Positions 9,088-17,282 of a stretch of 64,000 bases of DNA are shown one piece after another. Numbering within the stretch: the first letter of the stretch is position 1; every line of letters begins with the position of its first letter. The position numbers were made by a program, and so were the translations under genes. The notes beneath the pieces are model-generated. The model ran no database searches. It was not told the DNA's origin and saw nothing but the letters and a program-made list of their open reading frames with translations. This stretch comes from Cupriavidus taiwanensis (GTDB taxonomy: Bacteria > Pseudomonadota > Gammaproteobacteria > Burkholderiales > Burkholderiaceae), in contig NZ_LT977071.1 in the NCBI RefSeq assembly GCF_900250075.1, positions 124,001 to 188,000 of the forward strand. The letters run 5' to 3'.

Positions 9088-9432
9088 ATGCAAGCCAGGC
9101 TGCTGCTTTACCCCGTTGCGGACATCGACGCCGCGTTGCCGTTCTTCACCCAAGCACTGGGACTGCCGGTGAAGTTCCGTGATGGCGACCGCTATTGCGC
9201 GCTCGATGCGGGCGCGCTGACGCTGGCGCTGGTGGCCGGCGAGGAACGGCTGGTGGACCAGCCGGCGCTGGCCTTCAAGGTGGATGAGGGGGACGATATT
9301 GCCGCGGCGATGGCGCGGCTGGTGGCAGCTGGCGCCACGGTGGCGCAGCCCGCGACGCAGGGGCCGCACGAGACGCGCGCGGTATTGCGCGCCCCCGAGG
9401 GCTTTGCGCTGGTGCTCAGCGCAAAGCCCTGA
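9088..9432 (+). CDS. VOC (glyoxalase/bleomycin-resistance fold) protein
   Basis: A 114-residue single VOC domain: LYPVADIDAALPFFTQALGLPV opens the first beta-alpha-beta-beta-beta unit and RAPEGFALVLSA closes the second. AAAGG-like ribosome site (GAAAGGAACC) precedes the ATG. The gene is divergent from the LLM oxidoreductase across 207 bases and ends nine bases before the stop of the LuxR-type gene on the other strand. VOC proteins include extradiol dioxygenases, but at this size and without a clear His/His/Glu triad pattern the function is unknown. Confidence 0.75.
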   Translation: MQARLLLYPVADIDAALPFFTQALGLPVKFRDGDRYCALDAGALTLALVAGEERLVDQPALAFKVDEGDDIAAAMARLVAAGATVAQPATQGPHETRAVLRAPEGFALVLSAKP

Positions 9433-9441
9433 CGTCTTGCC

Positions 9442-10620
9442 TTAGCCCAGCGAAATCACGCTGCTCAGCAGCATGCGCACCAGCGTGGCCTGGCGGGTCA
9501 CGCCGGTCTTGGAGAAGATCGCGCGCAGGTGCGCGCGCGCCGTGTTCTTGCTGATGCCGAGTTCGTCCGCGGCTTCATCGAGCGTCAGGCCGTTGGCCAG
9601 CTGCAGCGCCAGCTGCGTCTCGGCGGGGGTGAAGTCGAACAGCTGGCGCACCACGTCGTGCGAGGCCTGCGAGCGGCGCTCGGGGTCGCGGATAAAGACC
9701 ACGCAGGCGGGGCGCTTGCGGTTGTCCTCGGACCACTCGCTCAGCGGGATGGTGCGGATCAGCACGCCCAGCCTGGCGCTGCCGGACGGGCGCGTGATCG
9801 ACATCGCTTCCATCAGCGCCGGCGCGGTGCCGAGGTGGCCCATCATGGCCTGGCGCAGCAGGCGCTGGAACTTGCGGTTTTCCTGGCCGTACTCGACATC
9901 GAGCCCGCCCTTGGCGACACGGATGCCGTCCTTGGCGCCGAGGATCTCGTCGGCGGCGGCATTGGTCTTGATGATGGTGCCCGACTCGTCCAGGATCACC
10001 ATGCCGACCAGCATGCGGTCGATGGCGCTGGCGTAGACGGTACGTTCGGACTCGACCACGTCCAGGCGCGAATGCAGGTCCACCGCGCGCTTCAGGTGCG
10101 GCAGCAGCGAGGTGCACAGCGCCTTGTCCGCGGCGGAGAAATCCGGACCGTCATGGTCGCGGCACACGCGGAAGCGGCATTCCACGCCGTCGTCGGTGCG
10201 CAGGTCGGCGCCGAGGATATAGCGGATGCCGACGTCCTTGAGGAACTGCAGGTACAGCTCGCTCTTGCACCACACGCCGTGCCCCAGGTGCTCGTCGATC
10301 GTCACCACGCGGTCCGACGGCAGCCCGATGAACGGGTCCAGCGCGTAGTAGTAGTTGTTGTAGGAGGTCTCGCCCGGCAGCGTCGAGCCATGCTCGGAGG
10401 CGTTGATCATCAGCCCGGGACGGTCCGTGGCCGGCGAGCGCAGGATCAGCGTGGCGTAATTGGCATTGAGCTGGCGCCGGATCTGCTCCAGCGCCTTGCC
10501 CCATGGCACCTGCTCCATCGGGCCCTGGTAGATATTGCCCAGCAGTGCGCTGAACTCCGACAGCGACACCGTCGCCTGCGCGAACAGGTGTGCGGCCGCC
10601 TGGCTCTGGCTAACCTCCAT
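9442..10620 (-). CDS. LuxR-family regulator, TeiR-like (copy 1)
   Basis: A 392-residue one-component regulator. The C-terminal HTH reads FTPAETQLALQLANGLTLDEAADELGISKNTARAHLR, a LuxR/GerE domain. The central part (SAIDRMLVGMVILDESGTIIKTN) looks PAS-like and the N-terminus holds an unrecognised sensor region. Size, layout and context resemble TeiR of Comamonas testosteroni, a LuxR-type activator of testosterone degradation. I prefer the ATG at 10620 because GAGGA is eight bases upstream; ATGs at 10626 and 10641 are alternatives without a good ribosome site. A clear paralogue is at 21583-22722. Confidence 0.82.
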   Translation of the reverse strand: MEVSQSQAAAHLFAQATVSLSEFSALLGNIYQGPMEQVPWGKALEQIRRQLNANYATLILRSPATDRPGLMINASEHGSTLPGETSYNNYYYALDPFIGLPSDRVVTIDEHLGHGVWCKSELYLQFLKDVGIRYILGADLRTDDGVECRFRVCRDHDGPDFSAADKALCTSLLPHLKRAVDLHSRLDVVESERTVYASAIDRMLVGMVILDESGTIIKTNAAADEILGAKDGIRVAKGGLDVEYGQENRKFQRLLRQAMMGHLGTAPALMEAMSITRPSGSARLGVLIRTIPLSEWSEDNRKRPACVVFIRDPERRSQASHDVVRQLFDFTPAETQLALQLANGLTLDEAADELGISKNTARAHLRAIFSKTGVTRQATLVRMLLSSVISLG

Positions 10621-10715
10621 CAGCATTTCCTCTGTCTCCATTGTGGCGTGCGCAGCGCTCCGGACGAGCCGGGCCGCTGGCTTGTGGGGCTCTGTGGCCC
10701 TTTTTTTGTGCCCCG

Positions 10716-10721
10716 ATTATA
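10716..10721 (-). promoter_or_regulatory. Candidate -10 box of the LuxR gene
   Basis: Read on the minus strand the sequence is a perfect TATAAT, rare in this GC-rich window. It would place transcription start near 10708 and give a leader of roughly 85-90 bases before the ATG at 10620. No convincing -35 hexamer is seen at 17 bases, which fits an activated promoter but also lowers certainty. Confidence 0.45.
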
Positions 10722-10779
10722 GGGACGGCAAAGGGGCCGCGGCTTGCCCCCCGCCTTCATGGTTTGCCCTAGGCAGCCC

Positions 10780-10819
10780 GGCCGCACATGCTGGCCGCAC
10801 ACGCTGGCCGGACTAGTCC
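10780..10819. promoter_or_regulatory. 13-base tandem repeat plus GGACTAGTCC palindrome
   Basis: GGCCGCACATGCT (10780) is followed directly by GGCCGCACACGCT (10793) and by a third partial unit starting GGCCGGACTAG (10806), which contains the 10-bp palindrome GGACTAGTCC at 10810-10819. Position between the divergent LuxR and SDR genes suggests an operator array. The binding protein is unknown; the LuxR gene next door is the obvious candidate. Confidence 0.4.
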
Positions 10820-11031
10820 CGCGGGACAGGCCCATCGTCACGCGGCGGCGGCGCAAACACATACTCCAAACAGACTAAGGACAGACCCATGCCCGCTCGC
10901 CAAGGGCAAACCCCTATGCAACCGGTAGCGCAGCGGCATCCCACCCAAACAGACGATGCCCGCGCGCGGCGCCGCGGCTACAAGGAGCCATGCGCGGCGA
11001 TCGACGCCGCGGTTTTCAGGAGACTTCCACC

Positions 11032-11847
11032 ATGGCGGCAAATCCGCGGCAGCAGGCCGCAGTCATCACCGGCGCGGCCGGCGGCATCGGGCTGGGGCTG
11101 GCAAAGGCGCTGGCCGCGCAAGGCTATGCGCTGGCGCTGGCCGATATCGATGCCCAGGCGCTCGAAGCGGCACGCGCGGCGCTGGCCCGCGACGGCGCAA
11201 CCGCCGTCGCCGTGCCCACCGACGTCTGCGACGCGCGGCAGATCGCGCACCTGTGCGACGAGAGCTTCCGGCAACTGGGCCGTATCGACCTGCTGTTCAA
11301 CAACGCCGGCATCCTCGCGACCGGCCGCTGCTGGGAACTGCCCCCCGAAGTGTTCGACAAGGTGATGCGCGTCAACCTGTGGAGCGTGCTGCATGCGCTG
11401 CGCTGCTTCGTGCCGCGCATGGCGGCGCAGGGTTCGGGCCATATCGTCAACGTGGCGTCGATGGCGGGACTTGCGGTCGGCCCGTGGCTGGCACCCTACA
11501 CGCTGTCCAAGCAGGGCGTAGTGGCGTTGAGCGAAGGGCTGGCGCTGGAGCTGCAGGCGGCAGGCCTGCCGATCAAGGTGTCGGTCGTGTGCCCGGGTCC
11601 GGTTGCCACCGGCATCGCAGCGGACCTGGACGGCGCCGCGCCGCAGGAGGTGCACCAGATGAACGGCGCGCTGCGCACCGGCATCGCCGCCGGCCTGACG
11701 CCGGACCAGGCCGCGCGCGTGATCCTCGACGGCGTATCGGCCGGCCAGTTCTGGATCCTGCCGCACGAACAGGCCGCGCACGCGGCGCTGGCGCGCGCGC
11801 AGGGCATTGCCGCCGGCAGCGCGCCGTCGTTTGCGATGCAGGTTTGA
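11032..11847 (+). CDS. Short-chain dehydrogenase/reductase
   Basis: A 271-residue classical SDR: TGAAGGIG cofactor motif near residue 12, FNNAG near 88, and catalytic YTLSK. The residues following the first strand (ADIDA) favour NAD. Start at 11032 is set by AGGAGA eight bases upstream; the longer reading frame upstream has no such box. It opens a plus-strand operon with the esterase and the RibBA-like gene (25 bases, then a four-base overlap). A hydroxysteroid or side-chain alcohol is a likely substrate by context only. Confidence 0.85.
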   Translation: MAANPRQQAAVITGAAGGIGLGLAKALAAQGYALALADIDAQALEAARAALARDGATAVAVPTDVCDARQIAHLCDESFRQLGRIDLLFNNAGILATGRCWELPPEVFDKVMRVNLWSVLHALRCFVPRMAAQGSGHIVNVASMAGLAVGPWLAPYTLSKQGVVALSEGLALELQAAGLPIKVSVVCPGPVATGIAADLDGAAPQEVHQMNGALRTGIAAGLTPDQAARVILDGVSAGQFWILPHEQAAHAALARAQGIAAGSAPSFAMQV

Positions 11848-11872
11848 TTTCGACAGCCGTCCAGGAGACACC

Positions 11873-12847
11873 ATGCCGCTCGATCCCCAGGCCCGTGCCA
11901 TGCTCGATGCCATGGCCGCCATGCCCAGCCCCGACTTCTCCACGCTGCGCGCCCCCGACTACCGCGCCGCGCTGGCGGCCATGCCCGGCTTCGCGCCAGG
12001 CGATGCCGTCGCCGCGCAGCAAGACCTCACTTTCGACGGGCCGGCCGGTCCGCTGCAGGCGCGCCTGTACCGGCCCCATGCGCCCACCGAGGCCGACGGC
12101 AACGCTGCGCTGCCGCTAGTCATCTATTTCCACGGCGGCGGCTTCGTGCTCTGTGGCCTCGATTCGCACGACAACATCTGCCGCAGCCTGGCGCGCCGCA
12201 GCGGCGCGCTGGTGCTGTCGGTCGACTACCGCCTCGCGCCGGAGGCGCGCTTCCCGGCCGCCGCCGACGACGCCGTCGCCGCGGTACGCTGGGCCTCGGC
12301 GCATGCGGCGCAACTCGGTGCCGACCCATCCCGGCTGGCTGTCGCCGGCGACAGCGCCGGCGGCAACCTGGCCGCCGTGGCGTGCCAGCAGCTGCGCGGC
12401 AGCGGCATTTCGCTGCGGCACCAGCTGCTGCTCTATCCCTGGCTGGACTGCAGCGATGCCGCAACGAGCAGTGCCAGCTATCGCGAATGCGCGCAGGGCT
12501 ATTTCCTCAGCGCCGCGGAACTGGCGTGGTATCGCGCCCAGTACCTGGCCACGCCCGCCGACGCCGGCGATGTCCGCGCCAGCCCGCTGCAACAGCGCGA
12601 CCTGCGCGGCCTGCCGCCGGCCACCATCATCACCGCCGAATTCGATCCGCTGCGCGACCAGGGCGAGGCCTACGGCGAGGCGCTGCAGCGCGCCGGCGGC
12701 AATGCGGCCGTGCGCCGCTGGCCCGGCCAGATCCATGGCTTCGCCAGCATGCAAGGGGTGATGGATGCCGCCAGCCATGTGCTGGACGCGGCCGCCGCGT
12801 CGCTGCGCCAGGCCTTCGGCGCAAGCAGCCGGCAGGAGGCAGCATGA
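11873..12847 (+). CDS. HSL-family alpha/beta hydrolase (esterase)
   Basis: A 324-residue hormone-sensitive-lipase-family esterase. The oxyanion motif HGGG is at 87-90, the nucleophile Ser161 in GDSAGG, with Asp258 (EFDPLRD) and His288 (IHGF) completing the triad. It probably acts in the cytoplasm, as no signal peptide is seen. In a steroid locus it could remove ester groups from steroid esters or lactones. The start follows CCAGGAGACACC. The stop overlaps the next start by four bases. Confidence 0.88.
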   Translation: MPLDPQARAMLDAMAAMPSPDFSTLRAPDYRAALAAMPGFAPGDAVAAQQDLTFDGPAGPLQARLYRPHAPTEADGNAALPLVIYFHGGGFVLCGLDSHDNICRSLARRSGALVLSVDYRLAPEARFPAAADDAVAAVRWASAHAAQLGADPSRLAVAGDSAGGNLAAVACQQLRGSGISLRHQLLLYPWLDCSDAATSSASYRECAQGYFLSAAELAWYRAQYLATPADAGDVRASPLQQRDLRGLPPATIITAEFDPLRDQGEAYGEALQRAGGNAAVRRWPGQIHGFASMQGVMDAASHVLDAAAASLRQAFGASSRQEAA

Positions 12848-13944
12848 GCACGGCCAACCTGCTGGCGCCGATGGCCGAAGTGCTGGCAGCGCTGGCTGCG
12901 GGCGAGCGCGTGGTGGTGCTCGAAGACGAGAGCGCGGAAGCCACCGGCTGCGTGCTGGTGGCCGCCGAGCGCGCCACCGAGGCCGACGTCAACTTCATGG
13001 CCGCCGAGGCGCGCGGCCTGGTGTGCATGGCCATCACCGAGGCGCGCCGGGCGCTGCTGCAGCTGCCGCCGATGGCCGCAAGCCAGCGCCAGCGCGAGCG
13101 CTACACCGTGTCGATCGAGGCCGCCAGCGGCGTCAGCACCGGCATCTCCGCCGCCGACCGCGCGCTGACCCTGCGCGTTGCGGCGGCGCCGCGCGCCCGG
13201 CCGCAGGACCTGGTCCAGCCTGGCCATGTCTTCCCGGTGGTGGCGCAGCCGGACGGGGTGCTGCGCCGCGCCGGCTTTGCCGAAGCCTGTTCCGACCTGC
13301 CCCGGCTGGTCGGGCGCGTGGCGGCCGGGGCCTATGCGCTGGTGCTCGACGACGACGGCGAGCTGATGCGCGGACCGGCCCTGCTGGATTTCGCCCATCG
13401 CCACCGGCTGCCGGCGGTGTCGGTCAGCGCGCTGATCCACCACCGCCTGCTGACCGAGGGCGCGCTGCGCCGCACCCGCTCGACCGAACTGGCCACGCCG
13501 TTCGGGCGCTTCACCGTGCACGCCTACCATGACGCGCCGGTGGATGCGCTGCATCTGGCGCTGGTGCTGGGCCAGCCCGACCCGCACACGCCGGTGCTGA
13601 CGCGGGTGCAGGCAGTGGAGATGCAGCGCGACGTGCTGGCCTTCGGCACGCCCGCGCAGCCGGCATGGAACCTGGAGCGCTCGCTGGAGCGGATCGGCGC
13701 CGAGGGTTGCGGCGTGCTGGTGCTGCTGGATGAGCGCGAGTCGCCGCAGCAGCGGCTGGACCGGCTGAGCGCGCCGGCCGCCGCCGCGCCGGCGCCGGCC
13801 TTCGCGCAGCGCGCGCTCGGCGTCGGCGCGCAGATCCTGCGCGACGTGGGCGCGCACAAGCTGCGCCTGCTGAGCCATCCGGTACCTTACCGCGCGGTCA
13901 CCGGCTTCGACCTGGAGGTGACGGAGTTTGTCCCGCCCGGCTGA
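12844..13944 (+). CDS. Degenerate RibBA-like protein (DHBP synthase / GTP cyclohydrolase II fold)
   Basis: A 366-residue two-domain protein aligned end to end with RibBA. The first half keeps the DHBP-synthase scaffold (GVSTGISAADRALTLRVA, LVQPGHVFPVVAQPDGVLRRAGFAEACSDL), but the usual DDEDRENEGD motif reads EDESAEATGC at 27-36, losing the Arg, one Glu and the Asp. The second half starts like GTP cyclohydrolase II (TPFGRFTVHAYHD), yet the zinc site HSECLTGD is replaced by QAVEMQRD (256-263) and the Cys-Asp-Cys pair is gone. It is therefore unlikely to make riboflavin and may have another role, perhaps with the flavoenzymes of the locus. Starts inside the esterase stop (ATGA). Confidence 0.8.
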   Translation: MSTANLLAPMAEVLAALAAGERVVVLEDESAEATGCVLVAAERATEADVNFMAAEARGLVCMAITEARRALLQLPPMAASQRQRERYTVSIEAASGVSTGISAADRALTLRVAAAPRARPQDLVQPGHVFPVVAQPDGVLRRAGFAEACSDLPRLVGRVAAGAYALVLDDDGELMRGPALLDFAHRHRLPAVSVSALIHHRLLTEGALRRTRSTELATPFGRFTVHAYHDAPVDALHLALVLGQPDPHTPVLTRVQAVEMQRDVLAFGTPAQPAWNLERSLERIGAEGCGVLVLLDERESPQQRLDRLSAPAAAAPAPAFAQRALGVGAQILRDVGAHKLRLLSHPVPYRAVTGFDLEVTEFVPPG

Positions 13945-13964
13945 GCGGCATAGCCTTGTCCGTC

Positions 13965-14035
13965 GTCCCCGCGAAGGCGGGGACCCAGTGCCTTGTCCGT
14001 CCGCAGGCCAGAAACAAAAACGCTGGATTCCCGCC
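13965..14035. repeat. Intergenic inverted repeat of the GGCGGGnAnCCAG family
   Basis: The left part contains the hairpin GTCCCCGC-GAAG-GCGGGGAC (13965-13984). GGCGGGGACCCAGTG (13976-13990) and, inverted, CGCTGGATTCCCGCC (14021-14035) form a longer imperfect inverted repeat with three mismatches. This type of paired palindrome is common between genes in proteobacteria. It lies between convergent genes and may also end transcription. Confidence 0.6.
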
Positions 14036-14083
14036 GCGCGCGAACGACTGTGGCTTATCGCAGCGCCTCGCCTTTTGGACGGC

Positions 14084-15058
14084 TCAGCATGACTGGCCGA
14101 AGCAGTCGGCAAAGCTGCGCGTGAAGCGCTCCACGTCGGCGTCGGGCAGGTGGTTGATGCCGCCGGCCAGGCGCCGGCCGCCGCCGGTGTCGAAGCCGCG
14201 GCAGAAATCCGCCGCGCCGGTGGCACTGTGCGCCGGCACCCGCACGCTGACCGCAAAGCCGCCGCCGGAGCGGGGCGACAGCAGGCCGATGGCATCGCCG
14301 GGACGCCCGCGCACCAGCTCGTTGGCGAGCACGCCGATCGCGCGCCGTGCCCACGGCGCGTCGGGCAGCACCAGCAGCGCGGCGCCGGGCACCTCATGCA
14401 TGGGCGAAAGGCGGCGCGCCCGGGCCATGTCGTCCTCGTAGCCCTCGCACAGCAGGGTGTAGGTGGCGCACTGCGCGGCGAAGTCCAGCGGGTCGGCAAA
14501 CGGCAGCATGTGCTGTGCCAGCGCGGCGGGGTCGCAATGCAGGTCGGCCACGCACTCGCCGTACGCGTTGTAGTTCAGGCAGGTGCCGAGCCGTTCCAGC
14601 ACCGCGGTCTGGCCCGGGTCCAGGCGGAGTTGCGCCGCCATCGCGCGCGCCACCTCGCCGAGGTTGTCGCCAAAGGCGGCGGTGACCGCCCAGCGCCGGT
14701 GGCGCCCGCCCAGGTGGCGGTCGACCAGGATGCTGGTGCAGACCTGCGCCGCCTCGTCGATATGCGCGCGCAGGCCGGCATGCGAGGGCACGTTGCCGGC
14801 GTGGTGGTGGTCGAAGTAGTCCACCTCCACCCCGGCGTCGAGCAGCCGCAGCAGGCCATCGCGGTTCTGGTCGAGCGAGATGTCGAGCGCGGTCACGGTA
14901 TCGCCGGCACGGGCCTCGATGCGCTCGAGCAGCCGGATATCACGCTTGACGCCGGTAACCAGCGTGGCGTCGCTGGCGTGCGAACCACCGGCCAGGCGCA
15001 GCTGCTGCAGCGCGCACAGGCCGTCGGCGTCGCCGTTGAAGGCAAAGTAGCTTGTCAT
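14084..15058 (-). CDS. DHH-family phosphoesterase
   Basis: A 324-residue protein with the DHH motifs: FNGDADGLCAL at the N-terminus (motif I), LDISLDQNRDG (motif II), FDHHHAGN (motif III) and a C-terminal DHHA1-type glycine segment DTGGGRRLAGGINH. The metal ligands of a two-Mn active site thus look intact. Relatives cleave oligoribonucleotides, cyclic dinucleotide products or polyphosphate; the substrate cannot be chosen from sequence. The start at 15058 has no strong ribosome box, and the SDR gene upstream ends 19 bases before it, so the two are probably co-transcribed. Confidence 0.8.
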   Translation of the reverse strand: MTSYFAFNGDADGLCALQQLRLAGGSHASDATLVTGVKRDIRLLERIEARAGDTVTALDISLDQNRDGLLRLLDAGVEVDYFDHHHAGNVPSHAGLRAHIDEAAQVCTSILVDRHLGGRHRRWAVTAAFGDNLGEVARAMAAQLRLDPGQTAVLERLGTCLNYNAYGECVADLHCDPAALAQHMLPFADPLDFAAQCATYTLLCEGYEDDMARARRLSPMHEVPGAALLVLPDAPWARRAIGVLANELVRGRPGDAIGLLSPRSGGGFAVSVRVPAHSATGAADFCRGFDTGGGRRLAGGINHLPDADVERFTRSFADCFGQSC

Positions 15059-15077
15059 GGCATGCGGTGCTGTGGGC

Positions 15078-15869
15078 TCAGGGCATGAAATCGCCACCAT
15101 TGGCGTCCAGCGAGGCGCCGGTGATGGCCCTGGCGTAGTCTGACACGAGAAACAGCGCAGCGCGCGCGCAGTCGTCGTCGGTCGGCATGCGGCCCAGCGC
15201 GATCTGTGCGGTCACCGGCGCGATCACCGTGTCTTCGCTCACGCCCTGCTCGGCGGCGGCGTGGCGCACATAGCCCTGCACCGGCGCGCCCCACATCCAG
15301 CCCATGAAGATGCTGTTGGCACGGATGCCATGCGGCCCCAGCTCGCGCGCCAGGTACTTGACCGCCACCGCCAGCGCCCCCTTGGATGCGGCGTAGCCGG
15401 ATTCGCCCGGCATCGGCTTGCGCGTGGCCTGGGTGTTGATCATCACGATGGCGCCGCCGCCCTGCGGCTTCATCAGCGCCGCCACTTCCTGCGTCAGCGT
15501 CATGGTGCCGAAGACATTGGTGTCGAACACCTGGCGCCAGACGTCCAGGTCGGCCGCTTCCACCGGCTCGGGGAAATTGCCGTGCTGGAAGGCGCTGTTG
15601 ACCAGCGCGTCGATGCGGCCGAAGCGGCGCAGGGTCTCGTGGGCAAGGTGGCGCGACTGGGCGCGGTCGGTGATATCGGTCACCACCTTCAGCACCTCGC
15701 AATCGGCGCCGAGGGCATCGATGCGGGCCTGGGCTTCCTCCAGCTTTGCCTCGGTGCGCGCTGCGATGGCCACGGCGCGGGCGCCTTCGCGCGCCGCTTC
15801 CACCGCCAGCTTGATGCCCAGGCCGGGGCCGATGCCGGATACGATGACGATCTTGTCTTTCAGCAGCAT
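15078..15869 (-). CDS. Short-chain dehydrogenase/reductase
   Basis: A 263-residue SDR. The cofactor loop reads SGIGPGLG instead of the common TGxxxGIG, the active site is YAASK, and ANGGDFMP ends the protein. AARTEAKLEEAQ after the second strand suggests NADP preference. The start at 15869 follows CCAGGAGACACC, the same ribosome-site sequence as the esterase gene at 11873. Similar SDRs occur in steroid and bile-acid loci, but the substrate is unknown. It probably forms an operon with the DHH gene. Confidence 0.85.
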   Translation of the reverse strand: MLLKDKIVIVSGIGPGLGIKLAVEAAREGARAVAIAARTEAKLEEAQARIDALGADCEVLKVVTDITDRAQSRHLAHETLRRFGRIDALVNSAFQHGNFPEPVEAADLDVWRQVFDTNVFGTMTLTQEVAALMKPQGGGAIVMINTQATRKPMPGESGYAASKGALAVAVKYLARELGPHGIRANSIFMGWMWGAPVQGYVRHAAAEQGVSEDTVIAPVTAQIALGRMPTDDDCARAALFLVSDYARAITGASLDANGGDFMP

Positions 15870-15925
15870 GTTGGTGTCTCCTGGTTTGGTGGTCTTGTGC
15901 CTGTCAGAAAGGCTTGGTGGTTTCT

Positions 15926-16044
15926 CCCCTCTCCCGCTCGCGGGAGAGGGGCCGGGGGAGAGGGCAGGCGGTGGCATACCGCGGGCGCGACTTCGTCTGA
16001 CGCTCACGCCCTCTCCCCAACCCTCTCCCGCAAGCGGGAGAGGG
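15926..16044. repeat. Pair of REP-like palindromes, copies 2 and 3
   Basis: CCCCTCTCCCGC-TC-GCGGGAGAGGGG (15926-15951) and CCCTCTCCCGC-AA-GCGGGAGAGGG (16021-16044) lie 70 bases apart in the 225-base gap between the sulfotransferase stop and the SDR start. The paired arrangement resembles a bacterial interspersed mosaic element. A half copy (CAAGCGGGAG) follows at 16051. Confidence 0.75.
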
Positions 16045-16094
16045 AGTACGCAAGCGGGAGTTGGAAAGCCAGAGGCGAGTGCTGGCGTTGCCGG

Positions 16095-17282
16095 TCATTC
16101 GTTTGCGTTGCGGTTCAGGATGTGCCGCGCCCGGTAACCGGCGAAATCTCGCTCGAGCTGCGCCTGGCTCAGCCCGAACCGTTCCGGCGTATAAGCGTGC
16201 GCCGCGCGCTGGTTGCGCGGGTTGCTTTCCATCCAGGCCCACATGCCGGCGCGCGCGGCCTCGGTCAGCGGCATGCCGGCGAAGCGGTAGACCGCCTGCG
16301 CCACGCCGAACGGATCGCGCACCGTGTCCTCGAAGCGCACGTCGAGGAAGCGCTCGGCCGGCATGGCGTCGCGCACGGCCATGGCGTGATCGGTGCCGCG
16401 CCGCATCTGTTCGCTCCACTGGCGGCCGGCCGTGACCGGATCCGGATCGTGGGCGTACAGCTTCCACAGCGTATGCGCCATGCTCGCCATCGACGGGATG
16501 GTCTGCAGCGGATCGCGGTGGGTCAGCACCACCTGCGCGCCCGGGAACACGCGGAACAGCACCTCCAGCGTATGCAGGTGCTGCGGGGTCTTCAGCACCC
16601 AGCGCTGCGCCGGCACCGTCGAGGCCTCGCCGCGCTGGCGCTTCTGCCACTGCAGGAACTGCAGCATGGTCTTCAGGCAGGCATAGACCTCGGTATGGTC
16701 CTGCCGCGCCAGCCAGCCGGTATAGGCCGGCACATTGGCGTAGGAATCCATCGCGCACAGGAACGAATGCTCCATCAGCATGAATTCCTCGTCGGCGGCC
16801 ATCGCGTCGAGCGGGTGGATGGCAAGGATGTCCGGGATGAACCGGATCATCTGCGCAACCTCTTCGCGCGCCGCGGCGATGCGCCGGCCGGGGTCGCGCA
16901 CGTCCTCGCCCGGCAGCGGGGCCGGATAGCGGGTCTCCCACCAGGCCGCCGAACTGAAGCGCGCGTCGGTGGCCAGCATGCGCTGCAGCAGCGTGGTGCC
17001 GGTGCGCGGCAGGCCGACGATGACCAGCGGATCGTCCACGCGCTCCTGCAGGATTTCCGGATGGCGCCGGCAGAAGTCCTGGATCACCAGCCGGTTGACC
17101 AGCTGGCCCCGCAGCTTGCCTTCCAGCATCTGCGCACCTTGCGCCGACAGGTTGGCCTCGCGTGACAGCGAATCCGACAGCACCCGCAGCGCCTCGCGAT
17201 AGTTGCCCGGGCCGAAGTCGTCCAGGCCGCCGGCCTGCTCGCTCGCCTGCGCCAGCAGGCGTTCCACGTTGATGGCGTTCAT
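16095..17282 (-). CDS. PAPS-dependent sulfotransferase (Sulfotransfer_3 type)
   Basis: A 395-residue sulfotransferase. The 5'-phosphosulfate loop GLPRTGTTL is at 90-98 and the 3'-phosphate motif reads VVLTHRDPLQTIPSMASM in the middle of the protein, followed by the C-terminal RFEDTVRDPFGVAQAVYRFAG. It would transfer sulfonate from PAPS to a hydroxyl group. The start overlaps the stop of the DUF1214 gene by four bases (ATGA). The PAPS-forming genes cysD-cysNC lie divergently just beyond that gene. By location a steroid alcohol is the favoured acceptor, an inference that the sequence alone cannot prove. Confidence 0.85.
   Translation of the reverse strand: MNAINVERLLAQASEQAGGLDDFGPGNYREALRVLSDSLSREANLSAQGAQMLEGKLRGQLVNRLVIQDFCRRHPEILQERVDDPLVIVGLPRTGTTLLQRMLATDARFSSAAWWETRYPAPLPGEDVRDPGRRIAAAREEVAQMIRFIPDILAIHPLDAMAADEEFMLMEHSFLCAMDSYANVPAYTGWLARQDHTEVYACLKTMLQFLQWQKRQRGEASTVPAQRWVLKTPQHLHTLEVLFRVFPGAQVVLTHRDPLQTIPSMASMAHTLWKLYAHDPDPVTAGRQWSEQMRRGTDHAMAVRDAMPAERFLDVRFEDTVRDPFGVAQAVYRFAGMPLTEAARAGMWAWMESNPRNQRAAHAYTPERFGLSQAQLERDFAGYRARHILNRNANE

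Larger units (their letters stand above)
10621..11031. other. Divergent control region between LuxR gene and SDR operon
   Basis: About 410 bases without a gene. It holds a TATAAT box for the minus strand (10716-10721), a GGGC-TCTGTG-GCCC hairpin followed by seven T on the plus strand (10687-10707), a 13-base tandem repeat (10780-10818) ending in the GGACTAGTCC palindrome, and the AGGAGA ribosome site of the SDR gene. Nothing coding was seen. Confidence 0.7.

Noticed and set aside
10687..10707. GGGC hairpin plus seven T, considered as a terminator
   Set aside because: No plus-strand gene ends nearby; it lies in the leader region of the minus-strand LuxR gene, so its orientation makes no clear sense.
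12844..13944. FMN riboswitch or riboflavin operon around the RibBA-like gene
   Set aside because: The gene starts inside the preceding stop codon with no leader, and its catalytic motifs are lost.
15261..17165. 634-codon plus-strand frame opposite the SDR and sulfotransferase genes
   Set aside because: Runs through two REP palindromes and shows no domain; shadow of the minus-strand genes.
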